A DNA stretch of 64,000 bases from Flavobacterium johnsoniae UW101 (GTDB taxonomy: Bacteria; Bacteroidota; Bacteroidia; Flavobacteriales; Flavobacteriaceae), in the NCBI RefSeq assembly GCF_000016645.1, contig NC_009441.1, forward strand, positions 6,014,001 to 6,078,000, written 5' to 3'. Shown here piece after piece: positions 35,180-43,951 of this stretch. Each line of letters begins with the position of its first letter. The stretch's first letter is position 1. A program made the translations under genes and the position numbers. The notes under the pieces are model-generated. The model had not been told where the DNA came from, ran no database searches, and saw only the letters and a program-made list of their open reading frames with translations.

Positions 35180-35863
35180 TTATTTTGATTGAAGACTTGC
35201 AATAATTTTAGCATTTATTTCTGATGGTTCTTGCAGGGAAAGCTCCTCAATCATTCGCCGTTTCATTTCTTCTGAATATTCTTTTTTTGTCGAAGCATGA
35301 ATATCAAAACCCATTTCGGCAAACAATTTGTCAGACCATTCATTTCGAATACAATCAAGCGTTAGGTGAATTCTTGGTTCTGAACTTTTATTTTCTACAC
35401 TATGAGGCAGTTGAAAATTAGCATACCAGCACTCCCCCATTTTCATAGGAACCAATTTATGATCAACATAAAAAAAGACTTGTGAATTGGTTATTATAGG
35501 AATGTGAATTCTAAAAAATCCATCTTCATAAGACGTATCATTATCAACATGTTCTTTTATTTCGCTGTCCGGCCCCAAACGAAGCAGTCGTACAGCTTCT
35601 TTTTCGCATTGAAACCAATCCATAATTTCTTTAAAATAAACGCAGTGGTCCAAAAGCGGCGTATTTTGATATTCTTTGTTTGGAAAAGAAGTAATATCGT
35701 TTACCAAACCCGACTGTGATCTTAAAGCAACACTGGTCCAGTTTCCTTCGTAACGATGGGTATTAAAATGCGGCGTCCACAATTCGCTCTCACATAAGGC
35801 GAGTTCTTGCTGTAATTTATCTATTGAAAAAGTAATCGGAAGCTGGCTTGACGAAGGATTCAT
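35180..35863 (-). CDS. Aspartyl/asparaginyl beta-hydroxylase-like dioxygenase
   Basis: This 227-aa protein has the AspH/LpxO-type cupin core: LRLGPDSEIKEHVDND (HxD metal ligands), FFRIHIPIITNS, YANFQLPHSVENKS (distal His) and PRIHLTLD (Arg for 2-oxoglutarate). It is predicted to be a cytoplasmic Fe(II)/2-oxoglutarate dioxygenase that hydroxylates an Asp/Asn residue or a lipid or amino acid substrate. The HxD pair differs from the single-ligand mammalian AspH form. The gene is 11 bases upstream of the sulfotransferase and 123 bases downstream of the APS kinase, which points to a combined hydroxylation-sulfation pathway. Confidence 0.87.
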   Translation of the reverse strand: MNPSSSQLPITFSIDKLQQELALCESELWTPHFNTHRYEGNWTSVALRSQSGLVNDITSFPNKEYQNTPLLDHCVYFKEIMDWFQCEKEAVRLLRLGPDSEIKEHVDNDTSYEDGFFRIHIPIITNSQVFFYVDHKLVPMKMGECWYANFQLPHSVENKSSEPRIHLTLDCIRNEWSDKLFAEMGFDIHASTKKEYSEEMKRRMIEELSLQEPSEINAKIIASLQSK

Positions 35864-35986
35864 ATACTCTAAAGATTAAATTTGATATTGTGGCTTTTGT
35901 CTTGTAAATATATAATTTATAAGAATTTAAAAGCCGAATACATCAGCAAAATTTTACAAATTATAAATTTGATTTTTTTATGCAGA

Positions 35987-36511
35987 TTACGAAATAGCAG
36001 AAACTATAAATTCGTAAAGTTTATGAGTAGACAGCATCACCGATTCAGAATCAGTTTTAAGAATTAAATCGGCTTTTTGCGGGATTTCAAAAACATCACT
36101 TATGCCGGTAAAGTTTTTAATCTTTTCTTGATTTCCGTCTGGTAATAATGCTTTTCTGTACAATCCTTTTGGATCTCTTTCAATTAAATTATCGACTGAA
36201 CAATCTAAAAATACAGTTCTTACAAACTCATGATTTCGCAATTCGTTTCGAATATCTTCATACGGATTTATGACAGACATGAGAACAATGGTATTTTCTT
36301 CAACAAAATTTCGTCCCACATTAAAAAGACGTCTCACATTTTCACATCTGTCTTCTTTAGAAAACCCTAAATCTTTACAGATTGTTTTTCGGTAAACATC
36401 ACCATCAATGATTTCGACTTTATAATTATTTTCAATTAATAAATGCCGAACATTTTCTGCCAATGTCGTTTTTCCCGAACCCGATAATCCTGTAAATTGT
36501 ATTAAAAGCAT
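35987..36511 (-). CDS. cysC: Adenylylsulfate (APS) kinase
   Basis: This 174-aa kinase has P-loop GLSGSGKTT (residues 8-16) and EIIDGDVYRKTICKDLGFSK, ending in the conserved DRCENVRR signature. FLDCSVDNLIERDPKGLYRKA and the GISDVFEIPQKADLIL region complete it. It phosphorylates APS to PAPS. It is a stand-alone kinase, with no ATP sulfurylase in the window. It starts the three-gene cassette and would supply PAPS for the sulfotransferase two genes downstream. No second sulfate-assimilation gene is visible, so a dedicated role in sulfation is more likely than cysteine synthesis. Confidence 0.9.
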   Translation of the reverse strand: MLLIQFTGLSGSGKTTLAENVRHLLIENNYKVEIIDGDVYRKTICKDLGFSKEDRCENVRRLFNVGRNFVEENTIVLMSVINPYEDIRNELRNHEFVRTVFLDCSVDNLIERDPKGLYRKALLPDGNQEKIKNFTGISDVFEIPQKADLILKTDSESVMLSTHKLYEFIVSAIS

Positions 36512-36677
36512 TTAGAAATTTCTTTTCTTAATTGAGACGTTAAAACTAGATAATTTGCAATGCCCAAACAATAAGTAGAATTACGGTTTATGATGTCTGA
36601 AATTATTAAAAAAAGAACGCTGTAAAGATGTCTTACATTTTCGAAATTGTTATTTTTATCTTTTAATAAATTTCAAA

Positions 36678-37379
36678 ATGAAAAAGAAACTTGTGGTTTT
36701 AACCGGAGCCGGAATTAGTGCCGAAAGCGGTATTAAAACATTCCGCGACAGCGATGGTTTATGGGAAGGACATGACGTTATGGAAGTAGCAACTCCAGAA
36801 GGATGGCAAAAAAATCAGGATCTGGTTTTGGACTTTTACAATAAAAGACGTCAGCAGTTAAAAGAAGTACAGCCCAACTTAGGCCACCAGATTCTGGCTG
36901 AATTAGAAAAAGATTTTGATGTTTATATTATCACCCAAAATGTCGACGATTTGCACGAACGTGCCGGAAGCACAAAAGTACTGCACTTACATGGAGAATT
37001 ATTAAAAGTAAGAAGCACCCGAAATCCTGATCTGATTTTAGACTGGCAGGATGATTTGTTTACAGGTGATTTTGATGAAAACGGACATCAATTACGTCCG
37101 CATATTGTTTGGTTTGGAGAAATGGTTCCTGCTTTAGAAGAAGCCATCCCAATTGTAGAAAATGCTGATTATTTTGCCGTTATTGGAACTTCGCTTCAGG
37201 TTTATCCAGCTGCAGGTTTAATTTCGTACACATACAGTATTACTCCGGTTTTTTATATTGACCCCAAACCTATTTCTATCCCAAATATTCAAAACAAAGT
37301 TGAAGTTATCGCTAAAACTGCTACAGAAGGTGTTGCAGAAATGAGAACAAAATTGTTTGAGTTAGAAAATCTGTCATGA
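36678..37379 (+). CDS. cobB: Class III sirtuin (NAD-dependent deacylase) lacking zinc cysteines
   Basis: This 233-aa protein has the NAD site GAGISAESGIKTFRDSDGLW, TQNVDDLHERAG, catalytic His105 in LHLHGEL, and GTSLQVYPAAGL. Tyr54 and Arg57 (FYNKRRQQL) are the class III desuccinylase/demalonylase pair. Between residues 108 and 140, where CobB has four zinc-binding cysteines, there are none, and no Cys occurs anywhere in the protein. Its stop overlaps the next start (ATGA), so it is in an operon with the membrane hydroxylase. Fold and class are secure; the missing zinc site is unusual. Confidence 0.9.
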   Translation: MKKKLVVLTGAGISAESGIKTFRDSDGLWEGHDVMEVATPEGWQKNQDLVLDFYNKRRQQLKEVQPNLGHQILAELEKDFDVYIITQNVDDLHERAGSTKVLHLHGELLKVRSTRNPDLILDWQDDLFTGDFDENGHQLRPHIVWFGEMVPALEEAIPIVENADYFAVIGTSLQVYPAAGLISYTYSITPVFYIDPKPISIPNIQNKVEVIAKTATEGVAEMRTKLFELENLS

Positions 37380-38068
37380 ATGTAGAATCTCTATTACAGC
37401 AATTAGGTCAGTTACATTTCCTGGCTCAGTTTCTTATTTTTTCTCTCGAAAATATAAGTTTGTTATTGATTGCTGTTTTAATTGGAAAACTAATTGAACC
37501 TAAAAATACTGTTTTAAGCCGCCAAGATCAAAAATGGGTTATATCTACTCTCATTTGCAACATATTAATTACAGTTCTGGGTTTTGAATTGTATCAATTA
37601 GAAATAATTAAAATTGATTTCTCTCACAATATAATTTCTATTATTCTTGACACTTTACTGCTGGTTATTTTAATGGACTTTTTTATGTTCTGCTTTCATT
37701 ATCTGGCACATACTTTAAAATGGTTTCATCCAATTCACAAACTGCATCATACCCATGTCGATACCAATGTTTACAGTTTATTTGTACTTCATCCTGTAGA
37801 AACTTTCGGTTTTGGTTTTATCTGGCTCATTTTGATTTCTATTTTCCCTTTCAATTATATAAGTCTTATAATTTATTTGTTCCTGAATTTAATGTACGGC
37901 ATATTTGGTCATATCGAAAAAGATCTTTTTCCAGCGTTTTGGTACAAAAGTTATTTTACAAAATGGATTTCTACGACAAAATTTCATTCCGATCATCACA
38001 AGAATCAAGCTCATAATTTTGGATTTTATTTTACTTTTTGGGATAAAATCTTCAAAACCATGATTTAA
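37376..38068 (+). CDS. Sterol desaturase / fatty acid hydroxylase family membrane protein
   Basis: This 230-aa protein has about four membrane spans and the histidine boxes of the di-iron fatty acid hydroxylase family: HYLAH, HKLHHTHVD, and FHSDHHKNQAH near the C-terminus. Members hydroxylate or desaturate sterols, carotenoids or fatty acids on the membrane. Substrate is not readable here. Its ATG overlaps the sirtuin stop by four bases (ATGA), so translation is coupled. A link between deacylation and lipid modification is unclear. Confidence 0.85.
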   Translation: MNVESLLQQLGQLHFLAQFLIFSLENISLLLIAVLIGKLIEPKNTVLSRQDQKWVISTLICNILITVLGFELYQLEIIKIDFSHNIISIILDTLLLVILMDFFMFCFHYLAHTLKWFHPIHKLHHTHVDTNVYSLFVLHPVETFGFGFIWLILISIFPFNYISLIIYLFLNLMYGIFGHIEKDLFPAFWYKSYFTKWISTTKFHSDHHKNQAHNFGFYFTFWDKIFKTMI

Positions 38069-38125
38069 ATTGAAAGTTAAGGCATAATAAAGCTTCAGTA
38101 ATTTTCAGAAGTTTTAACAATCACT

Positions 38126-38133
38126 TATATTTG
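38126..38133 (+). promoter_or_regulatory. Promoter -7 box for purB
   Basis: TATATTTG matches TAnnTTTG and lies 24 bases before the purB ATG at 38158. The TTG inside it opens a longer in-frame reading, which I reject as start. Confidence 0.6.
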
Positions 38134-38157
38134 CACCTTTCGAAAAACAACATAACA

Positions 38158-39504
38158 ATGACTACTCTAAACGAATTGAATGCTATATCGCCAATTGACG
38201 GAAGATATAGAAATAAAACTCAAAATTTAGCACCTTTCTTTTCTGAAGAAGCTTTAATAAAATACCGTGTATTAGTTGAAATTGAATATTTCATCGCTTT
38301 ATGCGAAATTCCTTTACCACAGCTTTCTGGCGTAAATTCAGATTTATTCGACAGTTTGAGAAACATCTACAAAAATTTCTCTACTGAAGATGCGCTTTGG
38401 ATTAAAGAAACAGAAAAAGTAACCAACCACGACGTAAAAGCGGTTGAATACTTTATTAAAGATGCTTTCGAAAAATTAGGTTTGTCTCAATACAAAGAGT
38501 TCATTCACTTCGGATTAACATCTCAGGATATTAACAATACTGCAATTCCTCTTTCTACAAAAGAAGCTTTTGAACAAGTTTATATGCCGTCTTTAGTAGC
38601 TTTAATTGCTAAACTAAAAGAATTAAGCGTTGAATGGAAAGATATTCCGATGCTTGCCCGTACACATGGACAACCGGCTTCTCCTACTCGTTTAGGAAAA
38701 GAAATTCTTGTTTTTGTAGAGCGTTTAGAAGAGCAGATGCGTTTGTTATTCAATATTCCGTTTGCTGCTAAATTTGGCGGTGCAACCGGAAACTTTAATG
38801 CACACCATGTTGCATACCCGCAGATTGACTGGAAAAAATTTGGTGATAAATTTGTTGAAACTGATTTAGGCTTACACCACTCTTTTCCAACAACTCAAAT
38901 TGAGCATTACGATCATTTTGCTGCTTTTTTTGATGGTTTAAAAAGGATCAACAATATCATTATCGATTTAGACCGTGATATCTGGACGTATGTTTCAATG
39001 GATTATTTTAAACAAAAAATCAAAGCAGGAGAAATTGGTTCATCTGCAATGCCTCATAAAGTAAACCCAATTGATTTTGAAAATTCTGAAGGAAACTTAG
39101 GAATTGCTAATGCTATTTTCGAACATTTAGCGGCTAAACTTCCAATTTCAAGATTACAGCGTGATTTAACTGACAGTACAGTTTTGCGTAATGTTGGTGT
39201 ACCGGTTGGACATACTATTATTGCTTTTGAAGCTACTCTTAAAGGTTTAAACAAATTACTTTTAAACGAAAGCAAGTTTGCTGAAGACTTAGAAAAAAAC
39301 TGGGCAGTTGTGGCAGAAGCTATTCAAACAATCTTACGTCGTGAAGCTTATCCAAACCCATACGAAGCTCTAAAAGGTTTAACAAGAACTAATGAAGCAA
39401 TTGATAAAAATGCGATTCATAATTTCATTGCAACTTTAGAAGTTTCTGACGCAGTTAGAGCAGAATTAATGCAGATAACTCCTAGCAATTACACAGGAAT
39501 TTAA
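38158..39504 (+). CDS. purB: Adenylosuccinate lyase
   Basis: Start at ATG 38158 (TTLNELNAISPIDGRYRNKT), the normal N-terminus; an extension to a TTG at 38131 would begin inside the promoter box. The 448-aa enzyme has the fumarase-superfamily signature GSSAMPHKVNPIDFENSEGN, and LTSQDINNTAI and RTHGQPASPTRLGKE also match. It cleaves SAICAR and adenylosuccinate in purine synthesis and is cytoplasmic. The longer PurB form with HFGLTSQDINNT is that of gammaproteobacteria and Bacteroidota. It is monocistronic with a terminator at 39527-39560. Confidence 0.97.
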   Translation: MTTLNELNAISPIDGRYRNKTQNLAPFFSEEALIKYRVLVEIEYFIALCEIPLPQLSGVNSDLFDSLRNIYKNFSTEDALWIKETEKVTNHDVKAVEYFIKDAFEKLGLSQYKEFIHFGLTSQDINNTAIPLSTKEAFEQVYMPSLVALIAKLKELSVEWKDIPMLARTHGQPASPTRLGKEILVFVERLEEQMRLLFNIPFAAKFGGATGNFNAHHVAYPQIDWKKFGDKFVETDLGLHHSFPTTQIEHYDHFAAFFDGLKRINNIIIDLDRDIWTYVSMDYFKQKIKAGEIGSSAMPHKVNPIDFENSEGNLGIANAIFEHLAAKLPISRLQRDLTDSTVLRNVGVPVGHTIIAFEATLKGLNKLLLNESKFAEDLEKNWAVVAEAIQTILRREAYPNPYEALKGLTRTNEAIDKNAIHNFIATLEVSDAVRAELMQITPSNYTGI

Positions 39505-39526
39505 AGAAAACCTAGAATATTTTATC

Positions 39527-39560
39527 AAAAAAAGCTATCTTTATCGAGATAGCTTTTTTT
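39527..39560 (+). terminator. purB terminator
   Basis: AAAAAAAGCTATCT (39527-39540) and AGATAGCTTTTTTT (39547-39560) pair around a six-base loop. Confidence 0.92.
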
Positions 39561-39634
39561 ATTTAACCGGAACAGTTCAGTGAATCTATTTGAGATTAAA
39601 AACTGAATAGACTCCTGAAAACAAATACCACTTT

Positions 39635-41872
39635 ATGATTGCCTTAAATGCCGCTGCCGAATCGACACACCATTTGCAACCCCTTATCAGTGATCTGGGA
39701 TTAATTTTGATGACTGCCGGAATCGCAGTTCTTATATTTAAAAAAATGAAACAGCCCTTGGTTTTGGGTTACCTGATTGCAGGTTTTTTAGCCGGAAACC
39801 ATTTTGATTTTTTCCCTTCAATAACCGACATGAAAAGTGTTGAAGTTTGGGCAGAAATTGGGGTTATATTTTTATTATTCAGTTTAGGACTCGAATTCAG
39901 CTTTAAAAAATTAATGAAAGTCGGCGGGACATCTTCCGTCACCGCAATAACCCAGATTTTATTCATGACACTTATTGGATATTGTGTGGGCCAATGGATG
40001 GGCTGGGGACAAATGGATAGTATTTTTCTTGGTGCAACACTTTCGATTTCCTCAACAACTATTATTATCAGAGCTTTTGACGAATTAGGTGTAAAGGGAA
40101 AAAAGTTCGTTGGGATTGTATTTGGAGCCCTGATTGTTGAAGATATCGTAGCCATTTTAATGCTCGTATTATTATCGACCATTGCAGTGAGCGACCAGGT
40201 ATCTGGAGGCGAATTATTACAATCCGTTTTAAAATTAGTTTTCTTTTTAATTATATGGTTTTTGGGCGGAATCTTTATTATTCCTACCATTTTGAAAAAA
40301 GCCAAACATCTTTTAACCGATGAAATGCTGCTTATTATTTCATTGGCATTATGTTTAATGATGGTGATTTTTGCAGCAAATGTTGGTTTCTCTCCCGCTT
40401 TAGGAGCCTTTATAATGGGTTCTATTATTGCTGAAACTACAATGGCAGAAAAAATCGAACATTTAATTCAGCCCGTAAAAGATTTATTTGGTGCTGTTTT
40501 CTTTGTATCCGTGGGAATGTTAATTAACCCGGAAACATTGGTAACTTATGCCCTTCCGGTGGCTTTAATTACACTTTTAACCATTTTCGGAAAAGCGTTC
40601 AGTTCTTCTATCGGAGCTTTAATTTCCGGACAGCCTTTAAAACAATCTGTTCAAACCGGAATGAGTTTAGCACAAATTGGAGAGTTTTCTTTTATTATTG
40701 CAACACTGGGTATGACCTTAAAAGTTACAAGCGATTTCTTGTATCCTATAATAGTTGCCGTATCTGCTATTACAACTTTTACTACACCATTTTTAATTAA
40801 ATATTCCGAATCTTTTGCCCAGTTTCTGGAACAAAAAATGCCAAAAAGATGGGTTAAAAACATTAACCGTTACAGCGTAAATGCGCAGGCTATTAAATCT
40901 GTAAGCACCTGGCAGATTGTATTAAGATCATCAATTACACAAATTATACTGCACACTATAATTATTACGGCTATAATTTTATTATCGTCAAAATTTGTAG
41001 CACCATTAGTAGCCGATACACGATTTGGAAATACATTGGCCGCTTTATTGACATTGGTTGTAATTGCTCCGTTTTTATGGGCGCTTTCACTACGCCGTGT
41101 AAAAGTTGACGAAGTCGAAGCACTTTGGGAAGAACGTAAATACAGAGGCGCACTTTTAATGCTTATTTTAATTCGAATGAGCCTTGGATTATTTTTCGTT
41201 GGATTCTTATTGAATATTTTCTTCTCACCTTTAGTGGCTTTTGTAGCCTTGATTATTGCAATTGGAGCGTATCAAATTTTCCCTAAAAAACTAAACGAAC
41301 AATACCACCGAATTGAAAATCACTTTTTGAAAAACCTAAACGATCGTGAAAACAAAAAGATCGACAGACGATATGCTAATTTAATGCCATGGGACGGTCA
41401 CATGTCATTTTTTGATATTGGAAAAGAATCTAATTTAGCAGGCAAAACATTAGAAGAATTAAAGATTCGTGAACAATTAGGAATCAATATTGCCTACATT
41501 AAACGAGGTGAAGTAACCATTCCGATTCCTATGAAAACTGAACGTTTGTTTCCCGGAGATGAAATCTGTGTTATTGGTACTGATGCCCAAATTACTGAGT
41601 TTACCAAGTATTTAAACCACAATGAAACGGAAGCTCCGCCAAAAGTAGAGGAAACCGACATTGTACTGCGTCAGCTTGAAGTTTCTCAGGAAGAATTTAT
41701 TCAAAAAAGCATCGGCCAGTTTAGAGCCAAAACAAACGGAATGGTTGTGGGAATTGAACGAAACGGAAATCGTATCTTAAATCCTGAATCTAGTTTAATT
41801 TTAGAGAAAAACGACATTCTTTGGGTTGTAGGAGACAAAAAAAGAATGACCGCTTTGTTGACGGCAAAATAA
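39635..41872 (+). CDS. CPA2-type cation:proton antiporter with two RCK_C domains
   Basis: This 745-aa protein has a 12-span Na+/H+ exchanger domain (residues 15-385). It contains PLVLGYLIAGFLAGNH, LFSLGLEFSFKKL, the LGATLSISSTT ion pathway and VEDIVAILMLVLLS. A further membrane bundle (about 430-560) follows. The C-terminus holds two RCK_C-like domains: AGKTLEELKIREQLGINIAY to FPGDEICVIGTD, and FRAKTNGMVVGIERNG to ILEKNDILWVVGDK. It lacks the nucleotide-binding TrkA_N domain of KefB/KefC, so ligand control must act through the RCK_C modules. It probably exchanges K+ or Na+ for protons. It is transcribed alone. Confidence 0.9.
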   Translation: MIALNAAAESTHHLQPLISDLGLILMTAGIAVLIFKKMKQPLVLGYLIAGFLAGNHFDFFPSITDMKSVEVWAEIGVIFLLFSLGLEFSFKKLMKVGGTSSVTAITQILFMTLIGYCVGQWMGWGQMDSIFLGATLSISSTTIIIRAFDELGVKGKKFVGIVFGALIVEDIVAILMLVLLSTIAVSDQVSGGELLQSVLKLVFFLIIWFLGGIFIIPTILKKAKHLLTDEMLLIISLALCLMMVIFAANVGFSPALGAFIMGSIIAETTMAEKIEHLIQPVKDLFGAVFFVSVGMLINPETLVTYALPVALITLLTIFGKAFSSSIGALISGQPLKQSVQTGMSLAQIGEFSFIIATLGMTLKVTSDFLYPIIVAVSAITTFTTPFLIKYSESFAQFLEQKMPKRWVKNINRYSVNAQAIKSVSTWQIVLRSSITQIILHTIIITAIILLSSKFVAPLVADTRFGNTLAALLTLVVIAPFLWALSLRRVKVDEVEALWEERKYRGALLMLILIRMSLGLFFVGFLLNIFFSPLVAFVALIIAIGAYQIFPKKLNEQYHRIENHFLKNLNDRENKKIDRRYANLMPWDGHMSFFDIGKESNLAGKTLEELKIREQLGINIAYIKRGEVTIPIPMKTERLFPGDEICVIGTDAQITEFTKYLNHNETEAPPKVEETDIVLRQLEVSQEEFIQKSIGQFRAKTNGMVVGIERNGNRILNPESSLILEKNDILWVVGDKKRMTALLTAK

Positions 41873-41873
41873 A

Positions 41874-42060
41874 GGTGCTGAGATGCGCTAAGGTGCTAAG
41901 GTTCTGAGACACTAAGGTTCTGAGGGACTAAGTTTTTTTTATATAAAAGCGCAAGATTTCAATTTTGAAATCTTGCGCTTTGTTTATTTTCAGAAAAAAA
42001 ATACTAAAATTCTAAGAAAAAAACTTAGAACCTTAGTACCTTAGCAACTCAGAACCTCAA
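41874..42060. repeat. Inverted CTTAG-family repeats around a hairpin terminator
   Basis: AGGTGCTGAGATGCGCTAAG, CTAAGGTTCTGAG and GGACTAAG on the left are mirrored by CTTAGAACCTTAGTACC and CTCAGAACCTC on the right (42018-42058). In the middle, AAAGCGCAAGATTTCAA (41946-41962) is perfectly inverted at 41965-41981, a terminator for the convergent antiporter and peroxiredoxin genes. Confidence 0.8.
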
Positions 42061-42061
42061 A

Positions 42062-42700
42062 TTACTTATTAGGCTGCGGTGTCAATCTTAAGTAAGGTTT
42101 AATAGGCTTGTGTCCTTTTGGGAATTTTGCCGGAATATCGCTGTCAGGAATTGCAGGTGCAATTACTACATCTTCTCCATCTTTCCAATTTGCAGGAGTT
42201 GCAACGCTGTAATTTGCAGTTAATTGTAAACTGTCAATTACGCGAAGTAATTCATCAAAATTTCTTCCTGTCGAAGCTGGATAAGTCAATGTTAATTTGA
42301 TTTTTTTATCTGGTCCAATAACAAAAACAGAACGTACTGTAAATTTATCGCTTGCATTGGGATGAAGCATATCGTATAAATTCGCTACTTTTTTATCTTC
42401 ATCGGCAATAATTGGAAAATTCACTTCTGTATTTTGAGTTTCATTAATGTCTTTAATCCACTCTTTGTGAGAATCTAATCCGTCTACACTCAAAGCAATA
42501 ACCTTAGTATTTCTTTTGGTAAATTCCGGAACATAATTCGCTACTGTTCCCAACTCAGTTGTACAAACAGGAGTAAAATCTGCAGGATGCGAAAATAAAA
42601 CGCCCCAAGAATCTCCTAACCATTCATGAAAATTGATTGGTCCTTGTGTGGTTTCTGCGTGAAAATCCGGAGCTATATCGCCTAATCTTAATGTTGACAT
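42062..42700 (-). CDS. 1-Cys peroxiredoxin (Prx6 type)
   Basis: This 212-aa protein has the peroxidatic site HPADFTPVCTTELG (Cys46) and the Prx6-type C-terminal arm: TPANWKDGEDVVIAP and FPKGHKPIKPYLRLTP. It has only that single cysteine, so it must be recycled by an external thiol. It reduces peroxides in the cytoplasm. Bacteroidota often rely on such enzymes with bacillithiol or thioredoxin; the bshC fragment at the window start suggests bacillithiol is available. It has its own terminator pair with the convergent antiporter gene. Confidence 0.93.
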   Translation of the reverse strand: MSTLRLGDIAPDFHAETTQGPINFHEWLGDSWGVLFSHPADFTPVCTTELGTVANYVPEFTKRNTKVIALSVDGLDSHKEWIKDINETQNTEVNFPIIADEDKKVANLYDMLHPNASDKFTVRSVFVIGPDKKIKLTLTYPASTGRNFDELLRVIDSLQLTANYSVATPANWKDGEDVVIAPAIPDSDIPAKFPKGHKPIKPYLRLTPQPNK

Positions 42701-42811
42701 AATTTATATTTTTTAGTTCCTCTAAAATTAACTAAAAAATACATTTAGAAAACACGTAAGAATTAAAAAAAAGTTAAAATTCTATAAGCTCTATCTAATT
42801 ACTATTATAAA

Positions 42812-43723
42812 TTAAATAAAGCCAACTACAAAGTACCAGATGGCAAGGGTTACAAACGAAATAGGAATTCCAAAACCAATCATCATACTGCTTAATTTTG
42901 GTTTTAAGCCATAGGTAGAAGCGAGAATTGCACCTGTAATCATGGGTGCCATTGCAATTTCAATAATCGTAATTTTTATAGCTTCAGAATGCTGGTTGAA
43001 AATAAAAACATACAGAATAAAAATGATAAGCGGTGTTACGATCAGTCTAAAGAAAAGTCCGAGTCTTAAGAATTTCCAATGTTTGCTTTTTCGGTCAAAA
43101 GTCAGCTGCAGCCCAACCGAAAACAAAGCCAAAGGCGTAACCAGACTTCCTAATTTTAATAATAAAGACTGTATATTGAGATCTAAATCGTAATCTAAAA
43201 CATTTAATAAACACGAAACAACAAACGTAATAAAAGGCGGAAATAGAATTATCTTTTTCGCTATACTTTTAAAATCAGGACTTCCTTTTGAATAAAAAGC
43301 CGCTACAAAAACTCCTAAAGTCGAAACCACCACAAAAGTTCCCGGCTGATCTACCAGAACAGCAGTTTCTAAACCTTTTTTTCCAAATAAAGCTTCTACA
43401 ATTGGATAACCCAAAAAGGAGGAATTACTTAATCCGGCTGTTAAAACTAAGCATCCTATTAATTTATTAGACCAGCCCAGCCTTCTTCCTAAAAAATGAA
43501 AAAATACAAAAGCCAGAAAAAAACTAATCCACCCCGCTCCTATTGGAAACAGCAATTCGTTGCTCCATTTTATTTTCGGAATATGATATAAAGTAATCGC
43601 CGGAAGGCAGATGTAAATGACAATTTTATTAATTGTTTTATAAATATGAGTTGGAAACCGCTTTACATTTTGCAAAAGCAATCCTAAAAACAAAAAGAAG
43701 AATATTATAATAAAGTTATTCAT
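42812..43723 (-). CDS. AEC (auxin efflux carrier) family transporter
   Basis: This 303-aa protein has about ten hydrophobic spans in two inverted halves. The first half has RFPTHIYKTINKIVIYICLP and SNSSFLGYPIVEALFG; the second has LALFSVGLQLTFDRKS and EIAMAPMITGAILASTYGL. These match the bacterial AEC/Mem_trans family, which exports organic acids such as malate or malonate, as well as auxin in plants. It is divergent to the Rrf2 regulator, with a long inverted repeat between them. Confidence 0.88.
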   Translation of the reverse strand: MNNFIIIFFFLFLGLLLQNVKRFPTHIYKTINKIVIYICLPAITLYHIPKIKWSNELLFPIGAGWISFFLAFVFFHFLGRRLGWSNKLIGCLVLTAGLSNSSFLGYPIVEALFGKKGLETAVLVDQPGTFVVVSTLGVFVAAFYSKGSPDFKSIAKKIILFPPFITFVVSCLLNVLDYDLDLNIQSLLLKLGSLVTPLALFSVGLQLTFDRKSKHWKFLRLGLFFRLIVTPLIIFILYVFIFNQHSEAIKITIIEIAMAPMITGAILASTYGLKPKLSSMMIGFGIPISFVTLAIWYFVVGFI

Positions 43724-43737
43724 GTTTTTTAGTGCTT

Positions 43738-43883
43738 AGTAATTAGTCCTTAGCCCTTAGTTTTCTAATGGTTAGTATTTGGTGATTTCACGCAAAGATA
43801 TATTCATTTAGTTCTGGAAAAAAATCTGTAACAAATTACTTATTCTCCAAAAACTAATCACTAAGGACTAAGGACTAATTACT
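43738..43883. repeat. Long inverted repeat of CTTAG family between divergent genes
   Basis: Arms at 43738-43760 and 43861-43883 (AGTAATTAGTCCTTAG and onward, 22 of 23 bases matching) bracket about 100 bases that contain CTAATGGTTAG and AACTAATCACTAAG units. The element separates the AEC transporter from the Rrf2 gene. Nothing else is seen in 43761-43860. Confidence 0.8.
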
Positions 43884-43924
43884 AAAAAAAACCTAAAATT
43901 GCTCCATCATATAAAAAAAACCAT

Positions 43925-43949
43925 TACATTTGTAACATATTTTATTACA
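43925..43949 (+). promoter_or_regulatory. Rrf2 operator overlapping its promoter
   Basis: TACATTTG (43925-43932) is a -7 box, and the imperfect palindrome TGTAACATATTTTATTACA (43931-43949) overlaps it. A copy with 17 of 19 bases identical lies upstream of the next gene at 44382-44400. Binding by the Rrf2 protein just downstream would block transcription, giving autorepression. Confidence 0.65.
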
Positions 43950-43951
43950 GT

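Noticed and set aside
38131..38157. TTG extension of purB
   Set aside because: The TTG lies inside the promoter box TATATTTG, and the family N-terminus begins at 38158.
39769..40305. 178-aa antisense frame inside the antiporter gene
   Set aside because: It is a shadow of a strong coding region; residues have no recognisable domain and it has no promoter.
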